A stretch of 48,214 nucleotides of DNA from NCBI GenBank assembly GCA_036387335.1, contig DASVTZ010000238.1, positions 1 through 48,214 of the forward strand. Direction: 5' to 3'. Origin of the DNA: Longimicrobium sp. (GTDB lineage: Bacteria > Gemmatimonadota > Gemmatimonadetes > Longimicrobiales > Longimicrobiaceae). A model generated the notes under the pieces. That model was not told where the DNA came from and searched no databases. It saw only the letters and a program-made list of their open reading frames with translations. The translations under genes and the position numbers were made by a program. Shown here in pieces: positions 7,821-15,974 of this stretch (the stretch's first letter is position 1; each line of letters opens with the position of its first letter).

Positions 7821-8015
7821 GTTCACGGCTCCGGTATGTCGTGGACGCTGGCGCGGCAGGTGACCACTCCGCGTACCTGTGATCACATCAGCGGATCGTA
7901 TGCCATTGTGTTCCAGCGGGCCGATCGTGTCGGGACTTGCGAAACGTGGCGAGCATCACGATTGTCCGCTAGTGTATTCTGGCAGGGCGCACTTCTTCAA
8001 CCTTGTGGATCGATT

Positions 8016-9320
8016 ATGGGTGACCGCGCGCGCGGAGATCGGCGCAAGGTGATTCCCCCGCCGCCGCTCCCGCGCCTGGCAGGGCTGGAGGCGTTGCGTG
8101 GGGTTGAAGACGCGCCCGGCCTGGAGCTGTGGTTGAGCGCGCGTCACGTTCACGATTGGCTGGACACGCCGGCGTCGAGTCGCGCAGGGTTGGTTCCTGA
8201 TGCAACGAAGCCGGCCGGGCGCATCAGGCGAGCGGAGGCGCTGGAGATGGCACCCGAGCTCGCCACCGCACTGCACGTGCTGCGTTGTGCCGCGGCGGAT
8301 CCGCTGGGGCTGGGCGCCGCGCAGCTTGCCGTGGCGTGCGCAGAGGCGGCGGAGTGGGCGGAGTCGCGCGGGGTGCTTCCACTGGCGGTCGCGCTCGCGG
8401 AGGCGGCGGCGAACGCCGAGCCCGAGGCGCCTGCCAGGGCCAATGTGGCCGCGCGGATCTGCCGTCGCGCTGCCGAGTGGGATCGGTCGGCGGCGTGGTA
8501 CCAGCGTGCAATTGGGCTCGCGCGTCGCCAGCGCGATGCGCGTGAGTTCATTCGAGGGCAAGTGGGCTACGGGGCCTCGTTGTACAACCAGGGCCTGCTG
8601 AACCAGGCCCGTCCCCACCTTTCCGCCGCGGCATGGCGGTCGCGCCTGGCCGGGCTTCACGAACAGGCAGCGCACGCATGGCACGACCTTCTCCTGGTCT
8701 CGGCGGAGCTCGGGGCGTACGCGGAAGCCCAGGACTATGCACGAAGGGCGGCCACCGCGTACCCGCTCCACGCCCGCCGCCTTCCCTACCTGGCGGCCGA
8801 TCTGGCGGTGACGCTGGTGTTCCAGCGGTACTACTCTTCCGCGCTGCCGCTCCTCGACGCGTTCGTAGCCAAGATCGAGGAGCCCGCCGAGCAGGTGCTG
8901 GCATTGAGCAACCGGGCGCATGCGGCTGCAGGCGTCGGCGACGTGAAGGGCTTTCAGGGGTTGGCCCCGCGAGTCCTCGATCTGGTAGAGGCGTACGAGG
9001 AGCACGCGCCGGCAGCTCTCGTGAACCTGGCTGCCGGCGCGTACGCGCTGAGCGACTGGGACTTAGGTGAACGCTGCGCCCGACTGGCAGTCGAGCGGGC
9101 CAAGGGGCGCAAGGATGGGGAGCCGGAGCGGCGTGCGCGCGAGCTGCTGGAGGCGATTGCATCGAGGACTCCGGCGCCCGGTGAGGCGCCGGTGCCCGCG
9201 GGAGCAACCGGCCGGCAGCTCCGGGATCTGATCCGCGAGTTGGTTGCCCGCCTCGCGCGGTGGACTCCAGACGCCCGGACCGCGCGACGCCGCGCCATTC
9301 CGGATGAGTCCGTGGCCTAG
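8016..9320 (+). CDS. TPR-like helical repeat protein of unknown function
   Basis: This 434-residue protein runs from ATG 8016. The frame is open further upstream, but that part lies over the promoter region and the opposite-strand gene, so it is rejected. From about residue 70 onward it is almost entirely Ala/Leu/Arg-rich helix pairs with TPR-like spacing (for example AAWYQRAIGLARRQRD, AYAEAQDYARRAATAYP, GERCARLAVERAKGR). The protein therefore looks like a solenoid of about eight TPR-like repeats without a catalytic domain. The N-terminus (MGDRARGDRRKVIPPPPLPR) is basic and unstructured, and there is no signal peptide, so it is cytoplasmic. Its stop codon shares the bases CTAG with the stop of the convergent micro-lipoprotein gene. 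A regulatory or adaptor role with that neighbour is possible but unproven. Confidence 0.8.
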   Translation: MGDRARGDRRKVIPPPPLPRLAGLEALRGVEDAPGLELWLSARHVHDWLDTPASSRAGLVPDATKPAGRIRRAEALEMAPELATALHVLRCAAADPLGLGAAQLAVACAEAAEWAESRGVLPLAVALAEAAANAEPEAPARANVAARICRRAAEWDRSAAWYQRAIGLARRQRDAREFIRGQVGYGASLYNQGLLNQARPHLSAAAWRSRLAGLHEQAAHAWHDLLLVSAELGAYAEAQDYARRAATAYPLHARRLPYLAADLAVTLVFQRYYSSALPLLDAFVAKIEEPAEQVLALSNRAHAAAGVGDVKGFQGLAPRVLDLVEAYEEHAPAALVNLAAGAYALSDWDLGERCARLAVERAKGRKDGEPERRARELLEAIASRTPAPGEAPVPAGATGRQLRDLIRELVARLARWTPDARTARRRAIPDESVA

Positions 9321-9580
9321 TTTCCGGAGCCGTACCCCATCCCGCCGCGCTCCAGCGTAGCCGAATCAGCCGCTTCAGTGGCCGTCGTCCCAGCCGGGTC
9401 GGCGGCCGACGTATTTGTGGATGTGTCGGTCGGAACGACGTTGCCCGAGCCATAGCCCATCCCTCCGTCGCGCGAGGGGAACGCCGGCGCGCGGGGGTCG
9501 GGCACGGTGGAGCCCTCGGTGCAGGCGGCGAGCGAGGCCGCAAAGAGGGAGGCGGCGATGGCGGCGCGAAGGTTCTTCAT
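9317..9580 (-). CDS. Small secreted peptide/lipoprotein with paired GGMGYGSGN motifs
   Basis: An 87-residue product. The first 19 residues form an export signal with a lipobox-like end (MKNLRAAIAASLFAASLAAC). The mature part is Ser/Thr/Pro/Ala-rich and carries two copies of a short motif: RDGGMGYGSGN at about residues 38-48 and RGGMGYGSGN as the very C-terminus. A ribosome site (AAGGA) lies eight bases before ATG 9580. The gene converges on the TPR gene, with both stops drawn from the palindrome CTAG (9317-9320), and diverges from the wHTH gene at 9735. I do not recognise a characterised family. The repeated Gly-rich tag at the exact C-terminus suggests a recognition or processing signal, or a precursor peptide. 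Confidence 0.72.
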   Translation of the reverse strand: MKNLRAAIAASLFAASLAACTEGSTVPDPRAPAFPSRDGGMGYGSGNVVPTDTSTNTSAADPAGTTATEAADSATLERGGMGYGSGN

Positions 9581-9734
9581 GGTCGTTTTCCTTGGCAGGG
9601 ATTAGATGTGCGCCAGGTGGGCGCCGCCGAAGGATAAACACGACCATACACCAGCCGCCAGGATCGCAGACCATACGGAAGGCGCCACACCGTAGGTCTA
9701 GCACCCCTGGTCTACCGCGCCGTACTCTGCCAAG

Positions 9735-10376
9735 ATGCCTACGCCGCGGAACCTTCACCCGATCGACGCAATCGTTCTGGAGTACTTCTGGAATCTGGAG
9801 GCCGCCGGCGCCGGGTACGAGCGCCGCGGCGTGCGGGGGTGGGCACGGCTCGAGGACGCACAGACCGCCACGGGCCATTCACTGGCCGTGCGTGTTCTTG
9901 CGGCGTACACCCGCGGGCTGCTGCAGCGTGAAGACGTGCGGCCGCCCGGCCATGTGCGCCCGCTTTGGGTTTACCGGATCACCCAGGCCGGGGCCGATCT
10001 CGTATCCGAAGCGGAAGGCGGTCACCAGGCGCAGGTTGCTACGCCGTCAGACGCTCCGGACATTTCGGTGTACGTTCCAGACGGGCCGCGGCTCGCCTTG
10101 GACGCCTTGCGCCGCATCATGCAAGAGCGCGTTCCGTGCAGGTGGATACCGGGCGAACTCGGGTGGATTCCCGCGGCCGAGCTACGCCGACGCGCCGAGC
10201 CCACGCCGGCCGCATGGTGGTTCCCGGAAGACTTGGGGTGGCTGGTGCGCGCGCGCCTGGCGGAACGTCGCGACGTGACAACCTCGGGACGGGCCGCGCC
10301 CGTAATCCTGTACCGCGCGTTGAAGGGGAGAGCGGCGCCACCCGTCATGAAGTGGCACGAGTCGCGGTCAGGATGA
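9735..10376 (+). CDS. Winged-helix-like protein of unknown function
   Basis: The product has 213 residues. The N-terminal 95 residues look like a winged helix: helices HPIDAIVLEYFWNLEAAG and AVRVLAAYTRGLLQRED, followed by a strand-turn-strand RPLWVYRITQAGADLV of the type seen in PadR/MarR wings. The C-terminal half repeats a Trp-rich theme (PGELGWIPAAEL, PEDLGWLVRARL), so it may be a second small wing or ligand module; it has no known catalytic residues. The gene is transcribed away from the micro-lipoprotein gene, and the 154-base gap between them probably holds both promoters. It contains the direct repeat AGGTCTAGC / TGGTCTACC at about 9693-9716. Regulation of the neighbouring genes is a reasonable guess. 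The ribosome site is weak. Confidence 0.62.
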   Translation: MPTPRNLHPIDAIVLEYFWNLEAAGAGYERRGVRGWARLEDAQTATGHSLAVRVLAAYTRGLLQREDVRPPGHVRPLWVYRITQAGADLVSEAEGGHQAQVATPSDAPDISVYVPDGPRLALDALRRIMQERVPCRWIPGELGWIPAAELRRRAEPTPAAWWFPEDLGWLVRARLAERRDVTTSGRAAPVILYRALKGRAAPPVMKWHESRSG

Positions 10377-10533
10377 GATTGGACTGGGCGTTCTACGATG
10401 AGGAGCGTTGGCACTCACCCTTACGTTATCGAGCGCGGTGGGTAAGGTGCGCGAGGGACATGCGGACGTGGCGTAAGCAGGTCACGCGGTCTGCGCTGTT
10501 GCATCCGCTAGTTCCCGGAAGTTCGCAATCAAC

Positions 10534-10561
10534 GGCCCGCCACCATTTCAGATAGCGGGCC
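10534..10561. other. Inverted repeat near the left edge of the second island
   Basis: GGCCCGC (10534-10540) and GCGGGCC (10555-10561) can pair. A second small hairpin, GTTGAT-AG-ATCAAC, lies at 10608-10621, downstream of the ASCH gene on the minus strand, and could act as its terminator. Confidence 0.4.
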
Positions 10562-10659
10562 AGTGTGTGCCCGTCGCCTCGGCATCAGTGATCCGGATAG
10601 CTGGCCCGTTGATAGATCAACAGGGGCATGGCTCCTGGCGCTCTGCTGAAACTCCGTAG

Positions 10660-11130
10660 CTAGACCGCCTCAGGCTCAGCGGCATCTCGCTGCCCTAGCA
10701 GAGAACCCAACATTGTGCTCGCCCATGCTCCCATGTTTCCGATGTATCGGAACGCTTGTGGAGGGTGAAAACTTGGACACTCCAGCCGGATTGCATCGAG
10801 CGAGTACGGTGTACAGGCCCTGTCACTTGAGCGGACAAAGATCGCGACTGCTTCATGCGCTCCGTCGAAATATGCATCGTACTCTTCGCGTGACAGACCG
10901 GCTCGATCGGCCACTTGGTCCCACAGGGAGTCGGGGCACGCACTCACGACCTTGTCCACCTCGAACGTTCCGATCACCGCACGCAACGGTGACGAGGCGT
11001 AAACCACTACTACAGAACCGTCGCGAGCTCCACGGGGGCGGGTCCGTCGCAACTCCACGGTTTTCCGCCCTTCTAGGATCTCCGTCGCGAACCTCGGCTT
11101 GATCGAGAGAAAAAGTGCGTCGTCCGGCAT
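10660..11130 (-). CDS. ASCH/PUA-like domain protein
   Basis: A 156-residue protein. Its N-terminal half is a typical ASCH domain: ALFLSIKPRFATEILEG, then the GxKxxELR-like block GRKTVELRRTRPRG, then VVVYASSPLRAVIGTFEVD. ASCH proteins have a PUA-like beta barrel and are thought to bind RNA or modified nucleotides. The start ATG (11130-11128) shares one base with the stop of the upstream multidomain gene (TGATG), so the two are translationally coupled. The C-terminal half (residues 70-156) contains ACPDSLWDQVADRAGLSREEYDAYF-like helices and ends PPQAFRYIGNMGAW. No nuclease motif is seen. In this setting a role as RNA-binding partner or regulator of the PIN protein is likely, but inferred. Confidence 0.85.
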   Translation of the reverse strand: MPDDALFLSIKPRFATEILEGRKTVELRRTRPRGARDGSVVVVYASSPLRAVIGTFEVDKVVSACPDSLWDQVADRAGLSREEYDAYFDGAHEAVAIFVRSSDRACTPYSLDAIRLECPSFHPPQAFRYIGNMGAWASTMLGSLLGQRDAAEPEAV

Positions 11131-13226
11131 CAATCGGAGGTGTGAGTTGCGTTGGCAGCGCGGTAGAGATCGGCGAAGCAGCCGGCGGCGACGCGCACCG
11201 GCCCAGGAAACGTATTGCGTTTCATACCATGTGCAAAGAGGATACTCTGCACTTCTTGGAATGAGAGCGGAGTTGACAAGAGTTCCGTATGCGTGAATGA
11301 GAGACCTGCGATCAGCCCGTGCGGATCTCCCCCAGCCGCGGCGAGTATGTGCTTCCACTCGTACGCACCCAGGCGACGAAAACGGGAAAACAGCTCCTTC
11401 GCAGGTCCGCGAACCGCCTCATCCAACAATGAGACGGCCCGGAGAGCCCCCGTACCCATCAACCCTTTGCCACTGCTCACGTACCAGAGTATCCGCGCCG
11501 GAGCTTGGATGTGTGGCGGCCCCGCTGAACGATAGTAGACGTTTCTAAGGCTGAGTGCGAGGCGCGGGTCTGCCCCGAAGAGATCCTGATCGGCGAGGCG
11601 CTCATCAAACAGATGGGCAGCCCAATGAGGCTTGATCGGAACTATCCAGGTTTCCAACGACGACTCCGCGACGCGTGCAGGCCACAGCAATTTTTCAAGC
11701 CGCGCAACGGTATGGGCATCAATGCGACCACTTCCAGGAGCGAGAATCGATGCGGCGCTATCGAGCACGCGGTCTGACTCCCGGCTACGGATGGCTTCTA
11801 GCACCTGTTCGCGCGTTCCGCATACAGTTAACACGTGCTTTCGCCAGAGCCCATCAACGTCTACGAACCCGATTTGTCGGAGAGCCGAGTCCGCGGACGA
11901 GTGCAGAACCGGTTCCGTTATCTCCACAATTCGCCGCCGCTCTCGCGCAGCCTGCGCAACTGTTTGCCAGAGGACGTAATGTGCCAGCCCATCGGCGACG
12001 GCTCCATTCGCAATCCTGAAGAGGGGAACGCAAATGCGATCTTCCTGGGACCTGTCCCACACAAACAGCGCATCCTGACGTCCGTCCGGCTGTGAGATCA
12101 CACAGGTCTGTTTTGAACGGGGATCGGACAACGCGGAGGCCACGGCCGCCTCAAAAGCACCTTTGGGTTCACGACGCGAGAAGTTCTGGAACCGGCGACT
12201 CAGCGCCTGGATTTCTGAGCCACCGATCCGAGCGACCGAAGACAAACATCCCGCGACCCGCGCGGGCACGTACTCAGCTTGTCTAAGATGTGCGTCTAAT
12301 CGAACGACCAGATCGAGGGGTTTGAGTATGAGCAGGCCGTAGCGCGCCTCGATATCCTTTGCTCTCCCCAGTTGCTTTTCATCAAATGTGACAAAGAATG
12401 CGGCTTCAGAAGCGATGGCTTTTGCCAAATGACGATGATCAGATTCATCGCTCACAGACATCTTCGCAGGAAAAAAATGTCGGATCTCGCTGAGAACTCG
12501 CTCTGCTTCTTCGGCGCCCGGTGTGAGTTGCTTGAACGTGTTCAAGAAGGCTCGACGACGCGACCGCTCGTGGGCGTCCGACGCGCGGCCGATTTCATTG
12601 AGCATCTCATCGGCAATACACAGTTCGATCTCCGAGCTGAGCCAATCAGCCGAGAGTGATCCTACCTGACGACGGTCTGGTTGATCTTGAAGATCGAAGA
12701 CGACGTTCGCGTCAAGCACTGCGGAAGGACGTAGATTTGGATCTTCGCCCGCGGCGATCGTGAAGAGGTCCGGTGCGCCATAGGAGTAATACCAATCCGT
12801 GAGCAAAGAGCCAGCTTTGCTTCGCCCCGGCCTTTCCCTGGCATGAATGAAGCCCAGCCGCGGCCATAATGACGAAGCGGGAAAGTCCCGCCGACAGCTC
12901 AGGCGGGCACCGTGACACTCGTTCGTCTGGGCGCGCATCGCGTCGAAGAGAGTCCGCGCGAGTCCTCTCCCCTGGTAAGTAGCGTCAACGCAGAGATGCA
13001 CGATCGTCGTGTGCTCACGTGAAACTCTATATAGGAGATAGGCGCATACGTCACCCTCGGCTGTCACGGCCGCGATTATTCTGCCCTTTTCGAGTGCATC
13101 GCGGTATGCTCCTCCTGGGAATTGACCGAGATATCGCGAATAGCGCTTCCCAAGAGTGATAACTGAGGGAAGGAGGTTTGAATCACGTGGAAGGGTCCCG
13201 ATGACGGGCTGACGAGAATCGAGCAT
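11130..13226 (-). CDS. Multidomain GNAT - PIN - GNAT-like - PUA/ASCH-like protein
   Basis: The 698 residues read as at least three joined modules. Residues 1-145 are a GNAT acetyltransferase with the acetyl-CoA loop Q85-GRGLA and an internal strand TTIVHLCVDATY. Residues 165-310 are a PIN-type RNase domain with an acidic set in order: D172 (VLDANVVFD), E207/E211 (DEMLNE), D263 (DESDHRHLA) and D282 (VTFDEKQL). Residues 345-475 look like a degenerate second GNAT (VLWQTVAQAARERRRIVEI, then ALRQIGFVDVDGLW). Residues 525-690 resemble a PUA/ASCH barrel (ARILWYVSSGKGLMGTGALR). PIN domains cut RNA, often tRNA, in toxins; GNAT toxins acetylate aminoacyl-tRNA. The gene is coupled to the ASCH gene downstream and has AT-richer codon use than its neighbours. 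Whether it acts as a toxin or RNA-repair enzyme is open. Confidence 0.75.
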   Translation of the reverse strand: MLDSRQPVIGTLPRDSNLLPSVITLGKRYSRYLGQFPGGAYRDALEKGRIIAAVTAEGDVCAYLLYRVSREHTTIVHLCVDATYQGRGLARTLFDAMRAQTNECHGARLSCRRDFPASSLWPRLGFIHARERPGRSKAGSLLTDWYYSYGAPDLFTIAAGEDPNLRPSAVLDANVVFDLQDQPDRRQVGSLSADWLSSEIELCIADEMLNEIGRASDAHERSRRRAFLNTFKQLTPGAEEAERVLSEIRHFFPAKMSVSDESDHRHLAKAIASEAAFFVTFDEKQLGRAKDIEARYGLLILKPLDLVVRLDAHLRQAEYVPARVAGCLSSVARIGGSEIQALSRRFQNFSRREPKGAFEAAVASALSDPRSKQTCVISQPDGRQDALFVWDRSQEDRICVPLFRIANGAVADGLAHYVLWQTVAQAARERRRIVEITEPVLHSSADSALRQIGFVDVDGLWRKHVLTVCGTREQVLEAIRSRESDRVLDSAASILAPGSGRIDAHTVARLEKLLWPARVAESSLETWIVPIKPHWAAHLFDERLADQDLFGADPRLALSLRNVYYRSAGPPHIQAPARILWYVSSGKGLMGTGALRAVSLLDEAVRGPAKELFSRFRRLGAYEWKHILAAAGGDPHGLIAGLSFTHTELLSTPLSFQEVQSILFAHGMKRNTFPGPVRVAAGCFADLYRAANATHTSD

Positions 13227-13312
13227 GGAAGCAGAATCTGCGAGATTGTGCGGACGTGAAATGACATTCGGGGAGGCGATGCGTCGAAACTACCTACTGC
13301 AGGTGTATATTC

Positions 13313-13663
13313 CTAGTAGACGACTACCTCACCCACTCTACGAAACTGAGGACTCTTCCTCGTACTGCTCCGACACGAGCTCTGCTGTTCGCTACGACGC
13401 GATGGGAATCGCAGCGCGGCGAGGGTGCTGCGGGCGCGGTCCGGGCTCACCCACGATATTCCCATGCCGAGGATGAGCGTCGCGAGATGGCGCTCGATCT
13501 CGGCGTCGGAAGCGCCGGAGCGAAGCAGCCGTGCGATGTGCGGAGCGTAGCTCGTGTACTCGTCGCGGGTTTCCGGGGCACCGTTGATGCCGATCGGGTC
13601 CCACACCTCCCGGAGCACCGAGTCGACCCCGGCGATCAGCGCCCGGCTCTGTTCTTTGCCCAT
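13313..13663 (-). CDS. Small DUF1871-like protein, 3' end possibly altered
   Basis: A 116-residue product whose first 75 residues (VDSVLREVWDPIGI, DEYTSYAPHIARLLRSG and AEIERHLATLILGMGI) resemble small helical DUF1871-type proteins of unknown function. The remaining tail is Ser/Arg-rich (RRSEQQSSCRSSTRKSPQF) and unlike the front part. It runs into the AT-richer flank of the second island, so the original C-terminus may have been replaced by the insertion. It lies three bases after the stop of the membrane protein gene on the same strand and could be cotranscribed with it. No catalytic motif is seen. Confidence 0.6.
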   Translation of the reverse strand: MGKEQSRALIAGVDSVLREVWDPIGINGAPETRDEYTSYAPHIARLLRSGASDAEIERHLATLILGMGISWVSPDRARSTLAALRFPSRRSEQQSSCRSSTRKSPQFRRVGEVVVY

Positions 13664-13666
13664 CGC

Positions 13667-14140
13667 TCAGCCGACTCTGGCCGGGGGCCCGGAAGGCGTC
13701 CGCCAGAGCCGGGCCGCACCGATGGCGTAGCAGAGGCCCAGCCCGATGCAGATGGCGGAGCTTACCATCATGAAGGTCATCTTCGCCCGCAGTTGATTCG
13801 GGTACACGTCGTCCACGAACAGAACGACGGGAATGCCGAGGATGCCGCGCGCCAGGTACACCGCGGCGAACAGCGTGAGGGCGAGGCGCAGTAGCGGGAG
13901 GCGGCGGATCAAACCCGCGCCCGAGAAGGCGTAGAGAGCCCACACGCCAAGGATCGCGGCGATGCACGCGGTGACGAAGGCGGGGTAGATGGAGCCGCGG
14001 GCGGCGAGCCGCGCCATCCGCTCGCCCGCTCCAAAGAAGCGGTACCAGTCGGGGCCGCCGACGATGATCGCGACGTGCAGCAGGGCCGCGAGGGCCGTGA
14101 GCGATCCTCCGACGACGAGCGGGCGTTTCCCTGTCTGCAA
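13667..14140 (-). CDS. Small four-helix membrane protein
   Basis: I chose TTG at 14140 because AAGGAG lies eight bases upstream (14154-14149), a strong ribosome site. The longer frame from 14236 has no such signal. The 157-residue product has four hydrophobic helices: LVVGGSLTALAALLHVAIIV, FVTACIAAILGVWALYAF, LALTLFAAVYLARGILGI and FMMVSSAICIGLGLCYAIGA. A polar loop, GGPDWYRFFGAGERMARLA, lies between helices 1 and 2. It should sit in the inner membrane. No transporter signature is visible and I do not recognise a characterised family. It is divergent from the mtfA-like gene. It is followed by the DUF1871-like gene after a few bases. Confidence 0.75.
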   Translation of the reverse strand: MQTGKRPLVVGGSLTALAALLHVAIIVGGPDWYRFFGAGERMARLAARGSIYPAFVTACIAAILGVWALYAFSGAGLIRRLPLLRLALTLFAAVYLARGILGIPVVLFVDDVYPNQLRAKMTFMMVSSAICIGLGLCYAIGAARLWRTPSGPPARVG

Positions 14141-14148
14141 GCGGTTTT

Positions 14149-14154
14149 CTCCTT
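14149..14154 (-). promoter_or_regulatory. Ribosome binding site that fixes a TTG start
   Basis: AAGGAG on the minus strand, eight bases before TTG 14140. It decides the start of the four-helix membrane protein. Confidence 0.7.
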
Positions 14155-14303
14155 GTGGGCCCAACGATCCAGGGATCGGCCGCGAAGAAACCTGCCGAGC
14201 AGCGGCCAAAGGGGTACGCGGTCCTCTATTGCCCACATCCGATTCCTGGGCAGTATACTACCGCACGACCCGAGCGCCATCTCCACCCGAAGCCTGGTTC
14301 ATC

Positions 14304-15080
14304 GTGTTTGGCATCCTGAAGCGGCGCCGCCGCGAGCGCATCCGCGCCCAGCCCTTTCCGTCGGAGTGGCTGGCGATCATCCAGCGCAACGTTCCCATGT
14401 ACACCCGCCTGCCGGAGGCGGATCGGGACGAGCTGCACCGACGGGTGCTGGTGTTCATCGCCGAAAAGAACTTCGAGGGCGCGGGCGGGCTCGAGATGAC
14501 GGACGTGGTTCGCGTCACCATCGCCGCCCAGGCGTGCATCCTCCTGCTGGGCCTGGACGATGACGATTACTATCCCCGGCTCAGGTCCATCGTCGTGTAT
14601 CCCTCTGCGTTCACGGTGCCGCGGGGGGAAAGGGACGGCGGGATCGTACGGGAGGACCACGCGGTGCACCTTGGGGAGTCGTGGGGCCACGGGGCAGTGG
14701 TGCTGTCGTGGAACAGCGCCCGCCGTGGCGCCGCCGACCCGCGCGACGGCAAGAACGTCATCCTTCACGAATTCGCGCACCAGCTCGACCAGGAAGACGG
14801 CGCCGCCGATGGCACACCTGAGCTGGACCGCCTGGCGTTCTACGCACCGTGGGCCAGGGTGCTGAGCGAGCATTACCTGGCGCTGCGCAAGGCGGCGCGC
14901 ACCGGTCGCAAGACGCTGCTGGATCGCTACGGCGCGACCAACGAGGCCGAGTTCTTTGCCGTGGCCAGCGAGTGCTTCTTCGAGCGCCCGGTGCAGCTTC
15001 GCACGCGACACCCCGAGCTCTACCAGGAGCTTTCAGGCTACTACGGTCAGGACCCGGCGGGAGCGATGGGGCCGGCGTGA
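14304..15080 (+). CDS. mtfA: Zinc metallopeptidase, M90/MtfA family
   Basis: A protein of 258 residues from GTG 14304, close to the usual 260-270 of the family. The zinc site is clear: HEFAHQLDQ (HExxH) near residue 155, followed by an NEAEFFAVASECFFE block that carries the downstream Glu ligand. The blocks RVTIAAQACILLLGL, the SIVVYPSAF strand and the GAVVLSWN strand are also family hallmarks. E. coli MtfA binds and inactivates the Mlc repressor and has aminopeptidase activity; whether that applies here is unknown, as no Mlc homologue is visible nearby. The N-terminus begins VFGILKRRRRERIRAQPFP. A TATACT box at 14254-14259 could serve as its -10, with a weak -35. Confidence 0.93.
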   Translation: MFGILKRRRRERIRAQPFPSEWLAIIQRNVPMYTRLPEADRDELHRRVLVFIAEKNFEGAGGLEMTDVVRVTIAAQACILLLGLDDDDYYPRLRSIVVYPSAFTVPRGERDGGIVREDHAVHLGESWGHGAVVLSWNSARRGAADPRDGKNVILHEFAHQLDQEDGAADGTPELDRLAFYAPWARVLSEHYLALRKAARTGRKTLLDRYGATNEAEFFAVASECFFERPVQLRTRHPELYQELSGYYGQDPAGAMGPA

Positions 15081-15128
15081 ACGCCCGGGAGGTCGATTCG
15101 AAACGCGGTTCGCGTTTCGGTGGGTCCA

Positions 15129-15623
15129 TCAGTAATCGAAGTGGCAGGTATGACGGCCTGCGCCGCCGTACGTGGGATTGAGCGCGAGCCGCGCCTGCCT
15201 GCCGATTACGGCCGACCGCACCGCTGAGCTGTCCAGGCGGAGGCGCACCCGCCGGGGCAACGGCTCACCGATGGAGTAACGGGCGACACCGGTCCTGTAT
15301 CCCACGTCCCACAGGGCCACCTTTGCGAAGGTCAGGTCGCAGTACTCGCCCAGCCGCGCGAGGCGCCACGCCCGCTCGGCGGTGCTGGCCCACGCCCAGC
15401 GGCTCTTGAAGCGCACCTTTCCGTCGGGGCCGGTGATCTTTGTTCGTTCCAGCAGGTCCCCCATCGCGCTGGCATCCCGCCAGCTCTGCCGCGCCAGGAG
15501 AAAGGGGATGGGCTCGCCATCGGGGCCGAGCGCCTGCAGCTCCCACTCCGGCGCGACTTGCGTCGGCCAGGGGCAGAGGAGCGCCAGCACCAGGAGAGCC
15601 CACTTGCGCCTTGCGGATAGCAT
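15129..15623 (-). CDS. Secreted hypothetical protein
   Basis: The protein has 164 residues from ATG 15623. It starts with a signal peptide (MLSARRKWALLVLALLCPWP) and has a mature part with a carboxypeptidase-regulatory-like strand pattern (WELQALGPDGEPIPFLL, then TKITGPDGKVRF). The C-terminal half, with RLGEYCDLTFAKVALWDVG and PLPRRVRLRLD, is beta-rich and contains two Cys that may pair in the envelope. A longer reading to 15824 lacks a better start. The gene is convergent with the mtfA-like gene. I do not recognise a characterised family, and no active site is visible. Confidence 0.65.
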   Translation of the reverse strand: MLSARRKWALLVLALLCPWPTQVAPEWELQALGPDGEPIPFLLARQSWRDASAMGDLLERTKITGPDGKVRFKSRWAWASTAERAWRLARLGEYCDLTFAKVALWDVGYRTGVARYSIGEPLPRRVRLRLDSSAVRSAVIGRQARLALNPTYGGAGRHTCHFDY

Positions 15624-15974
15624 CGGCAGCGACGATTCGAATGCGAGGGCCGCGAGAACGATCTGTACTGTAGCTACCTGTCGGCAGTGTTCTCCACCGC
15701 CCTGAGACTGCCCGCCGGCAGGTACGTGATCCAGCGTGTGCTGCCCGGTCACGAACGGGCGTCGAACCAGGTCCACGAACGCAGAATCCCGGCCCACAAA
15801 ACAGCGGTGCCGGGATTCCGTCACCTCAGGGTCGTGCCGCCGTTCGGCGACGGTATAGGACTACCCGAGGAATCGTGATGAAGCACTCTACTCGGTTCGT
15901 TTCGGACACGCAACCCCACCGCTGACGGGTGCTTCTGGGGGAAACCATCGTCGTCCAGCAGCCGCTTCTCGCAC

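Noticed and set aside
7122-8015. N-terminal extension of the TPR gene reading frame
   Set aside because: The frame is open, but this part runs antisense to the DUF6766-like gene and across its promoter. ATG 8016 gives a sensible protein.
9317-9580. Micro-lipoprotein as a lasso or other classic RiPP precursor
   Set aside because: It has an N-terminal export signal with a lipobox-like end, and no modification enzyme (cyclase, lanthionine or radical SAM) lies nearby. A peptide role is kept open only as a hypothesis.
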